Assembly (NCBI RefSeq): GCF_046602855.1
Contig: NZ_JBKINJ010000001.1
Span: 930,001-994,000, forward strand
Reading direction: 5' to 3'
DNA: 64,000 nt
Source of the DNA: Gracilimonas sp046602855
GTDB lineage: Bacteria; Bacteroidota; Rhodothermia; Balneolales; Balneolaceae
The notes beneath the pieces are model-generated. The model searched no databases. It saw only the letters and a program-made list of their open reading frames with translations, and was not told where the DNA came from. Positions 62,590 through 64,000 of the stretch are shown here, piece after piece (position 1 is the first letter of the stretch; each line of letters opens with the position of its first letter). The position numbers were made by a program, and so were the translations under genes.

Positions 62590-63918
62590 ATGGATATAAT
62601 TCGTGGAATTATTGGAATTGTAGCTCTTCTTGGGCTTGCCTTAATTTTCAGTAAAAACAGAAAGAATATAAACTGGAAACTTGTTGGAATAGGAATTGGA
62701 TTTCAGTTTTTATTGGCCATTTTTATTTTAAAAGCCGATGTTATTGCCGCATATTGGGCCCCTCTTGGCTGGCCGATGATAGCTTTTCAAAAAGTTGCAA
62801 GCTTCTTTGTTGTGGTTTTAAATTACACAACAGAGGGAGCTTCATTTATATTTGGCCGATTGGGACAGGGTCCCGGTCACCCTGAAAGCTTAGGTGTGTT
62901 TTTTGCATTTCAGGTGCTTCCGACCATTGTATTCTTCGCTTCGTTAACAGCTATTTTATACCACTATGGTATCCTTCAATTTGTCGTTAAAATAGTCTCC
63001 AAAGGCATACAGAAGCTGTTGGGTACATCAGGGGCAGAAACTCTTTCAGTGGTCTCAAATATTTTTGTTGGACAGACAGAGGCTCCTCTTGTAATCAAGC
63101 CATTCATTGAGAAAATGACTAAATCTGAACTTATGGTAGTCATGACCGGTGGTATGGCTACCATTGCCGGCGGCGTAATGGCTGCCTATGTTGCTATGCT
63201 TGGCACTCCTTTTGCAGAAGCAAATGGTCTCGAAATAGCGGTTGCACAACAATTATTTGCCGAGCGATTACTTGGAGCAAGCCTCATGGCTGCACCTGCA
63301 GCACTCGTGATTGCAAAGATCCTTATACCGGAAGATGATGAGCCGGTTACTAAAGGTGAAGTATCCATGCATGTTGAAAAGACCGATGCAAATGGTATAG
63401 ATGCAGCTGCAACAGGAGCAGGCGTTGGCCTAAAACTAGCTTTAAATGTCGGGGCTATGTTGTTGGCCTTCATTGCTTTATTGGCAATGTTCAATGGAAT
63501 ACTTGGTTGGGGCAGTGACCTTATTGGAATCACATCCCTATTGGGTGAATCACTTACGATAGAAATGTTATTGGGCTGGGTATTTGCTCCTATTGCCTGG
63601 TTGATAGGTGTTCCCTGGGCAGATGCCGTTAACATGGGATCTATGCTTGGCACCAAGATCGTACTGAATGAATTTGTGGCCTATCTTCAGCTTGCCCAAG
63701 AGGTAAGCGCAGCTAATATTTCTCCTAAAACTATAGCAATGGCGACTTTCGCTCTTTGTGGATTTGCCAACTTTTCATCCATTGCTATTCAGATCGGTGG
63801 TATCGGCGGCCTTGCACCAAGTAGAAAATCTGAATTGGCTAAATTTGGTATAAAAGCTGTTTTTGCCGGTACATTGGCTAATTTGATGACAGCTACTTTT
63901 GCCGGGATGTTATTCTAA
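62590..63918 (+). CDS. nupC: CNT family nucleoside transporter (NupC-like)
   Basis: 442 residues, about ten membrane segments. SNIFVGQTEAPLVIKPFIEKMTKSELMVVMTGGMATIAGGVMAAYV contains the conserved concentrative-nucleoside-transporter signature, and FALCGFANFSSIAIQIGGIGGLAPSRK is the C-terminal signature. Imports nucleosides for thymidine kinase. Confidence 0.95.
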   Translation: MDIIRGIIGIVALLGLALIFSKNRKNINWKLVGIGIGFQFLLAIFILKADVIAAYWAPLGWPMIAFQKVASFFVVVLNYTTEGASFIFGRLGQGPGHPESLGVFFAFQVLPTIVFFASLTAILYHYGILQFVVKIVSKGIQKLLGTSGAETLSVVSNIFVGQTEAPLVIKPFIEKMTKSELMVVMTGGMATIAGGVMAAYVAMLGTPFAEANGLEIAVAQQLFAERLLGASLMAAPAALVIAKILIPEDDEPVTKGEVSMHVEKTDANGIDAAATGAGVGLKLALNVGAMLLAFIALLAMFNGILGWGSDLIGITSLLGESLTIEMLLGWVFAPIAWLIGVPWADAVNMGSMLGTKIVLNEFVAYLQLAQEVSAANISPKTIAMATFALCGFANFSSIAIQIGGIGGLAPSRKSELAKFGIKAVFAGTLANLMTATFAGMLF

Positions 63919-63950
63919 CATTAATACATTTTTACTGAATACGGTTAGAT

Positions 63951-64000
63951 ATGATATTGTTCCGGATTTTATCAGTTTCAATACAATTCCTGGCATTGCC
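63951..64000 (+). CDS. Possible start of a gene cut by the right edge
   Basis: An ATG followed by MILFRILSVSIQFLAL, a signal-peptide-like start, runs to the end of the window. Only 16 codons are visible, so this is weak support. Confidence 0.3.
   Translation, partial: MILFRILSVSIQFLAL

Noticed and set aside
1..64000. CRISPR arrays, insertion sequences, prophage, toxin-antitoxin or other defence genes, rRNA and tRNA
   Set aside because: No spaced direct repeats, transposase or phage motifs, terminal inverted repeats or cloverleaf sequences were seen; the window looks like core chromosome.

Overview
The window reads as ordinary chromosomal DNA from an AT-rich, Gram-negative member of the Bacteroidota/Rhodothermota (FCB) group; a Balneola-like marine bacterium is my best guess, by inference only. 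The reasons are lipoproteins and BamD-type outer-membrane genes, a MEP pathway with type 2 IPP isomerase, a sufBCDS cluster followed by a DUF2480 gene, a DUF4837 lipoprotein, sparse Shine-Dalgarno sequences with many TTG/GTG starts, and one promoter-like TAnnTTTG box. About 55 protein genes are supported. I found no rRNA, tRNA, CRISPR array, insertion sequence or prophage.

Layout. 1-2.3 kb: two anion transporters on the minus strand (SulP, cut by the window edge, and SLC13/RCK). 2.4-17.4 kb, plus strand: greA, Nudix, an outer-membrane barrel, ackA, a caspase-like lipoprotein, an EamA transporter, pta, tmk, an SRPBCC protein; then aroE, a YfiH-type nucleoside phosphorylase, a histone-deacetylase-family protein, dxr, rseP, psd and pssA. 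17.6-18.6 kb: a minus-strand glycosyltransferase. 18.76-26.8 kb: a complete tryptophan operon, trpE-trpS-trpG-trpD-trpC-trpF-trpB-trpA, preceded by a 24-codon leader peptide with three consecutive Trp codons and a textbook attenuator. 26.8-31.6 kb: DUF4837 lipoprotein, bioC-like, tadA (minus), apt, a lipoprotein and a tail-anchored coiled-coil protein. 32-37.2 kb: a QTMAN-like (DUF3524) glycosyltransferase, then minus-strand dnaB, a CDP-alcohol phosphatidyltransferase, a family-4-like uracil-DNA glycosylase lacking usual Fe-S cysteines, and a SpoU methyltransferase. 37.3-43.9 kb: sufB-sufC-sufD-sufS-nfu-sufA-DUF2480 behind a palindromic promoter and a structured leader. 44-49.3 kb: SDR, fni, polyprenyl synthase, bamD, nadD, S66 carboxypeptidase. 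49.3-51.3 kb (minus): D-threonine-aldolase-like enzyme and an e(P4)-type phosphatase. 51.4-55.7 kb: rimB-like, rimK, AspA/AstE-like, DUF952-like, lipid kinase, tonB. 55.7-61.7 kb (mostly minus): response regulator, peroxiredoxin, membrane protein, DinB-like, der, UvrD-type helicase. 61.9-64 kb: thymidine kinase and a CNT nucleoside transporter.

The strongest non-obvious signal is the trp attenuator at 18801-18935. All four strands can be assigned: Trp codons directly abut strand 1, 1:2 and 3:4 hairpins form, and a perfect 9-bp 2:3 antiterminator excludes the terminator. It would control all tryptophan genes and also trpS, the enzyme that charges the sensed tRNA. Other points worth a check are a pseudo-caspase lipoprotein between ackA and pta, a bacterial homologue of the tRNA-queuosine mannosyltransferase, the RimB/RimK/AspA module, the cysteine-depleted UDG and TDK, the suf leader, a terminator-like hairpin before greA, and a small dispersed repeat with at least three copies.
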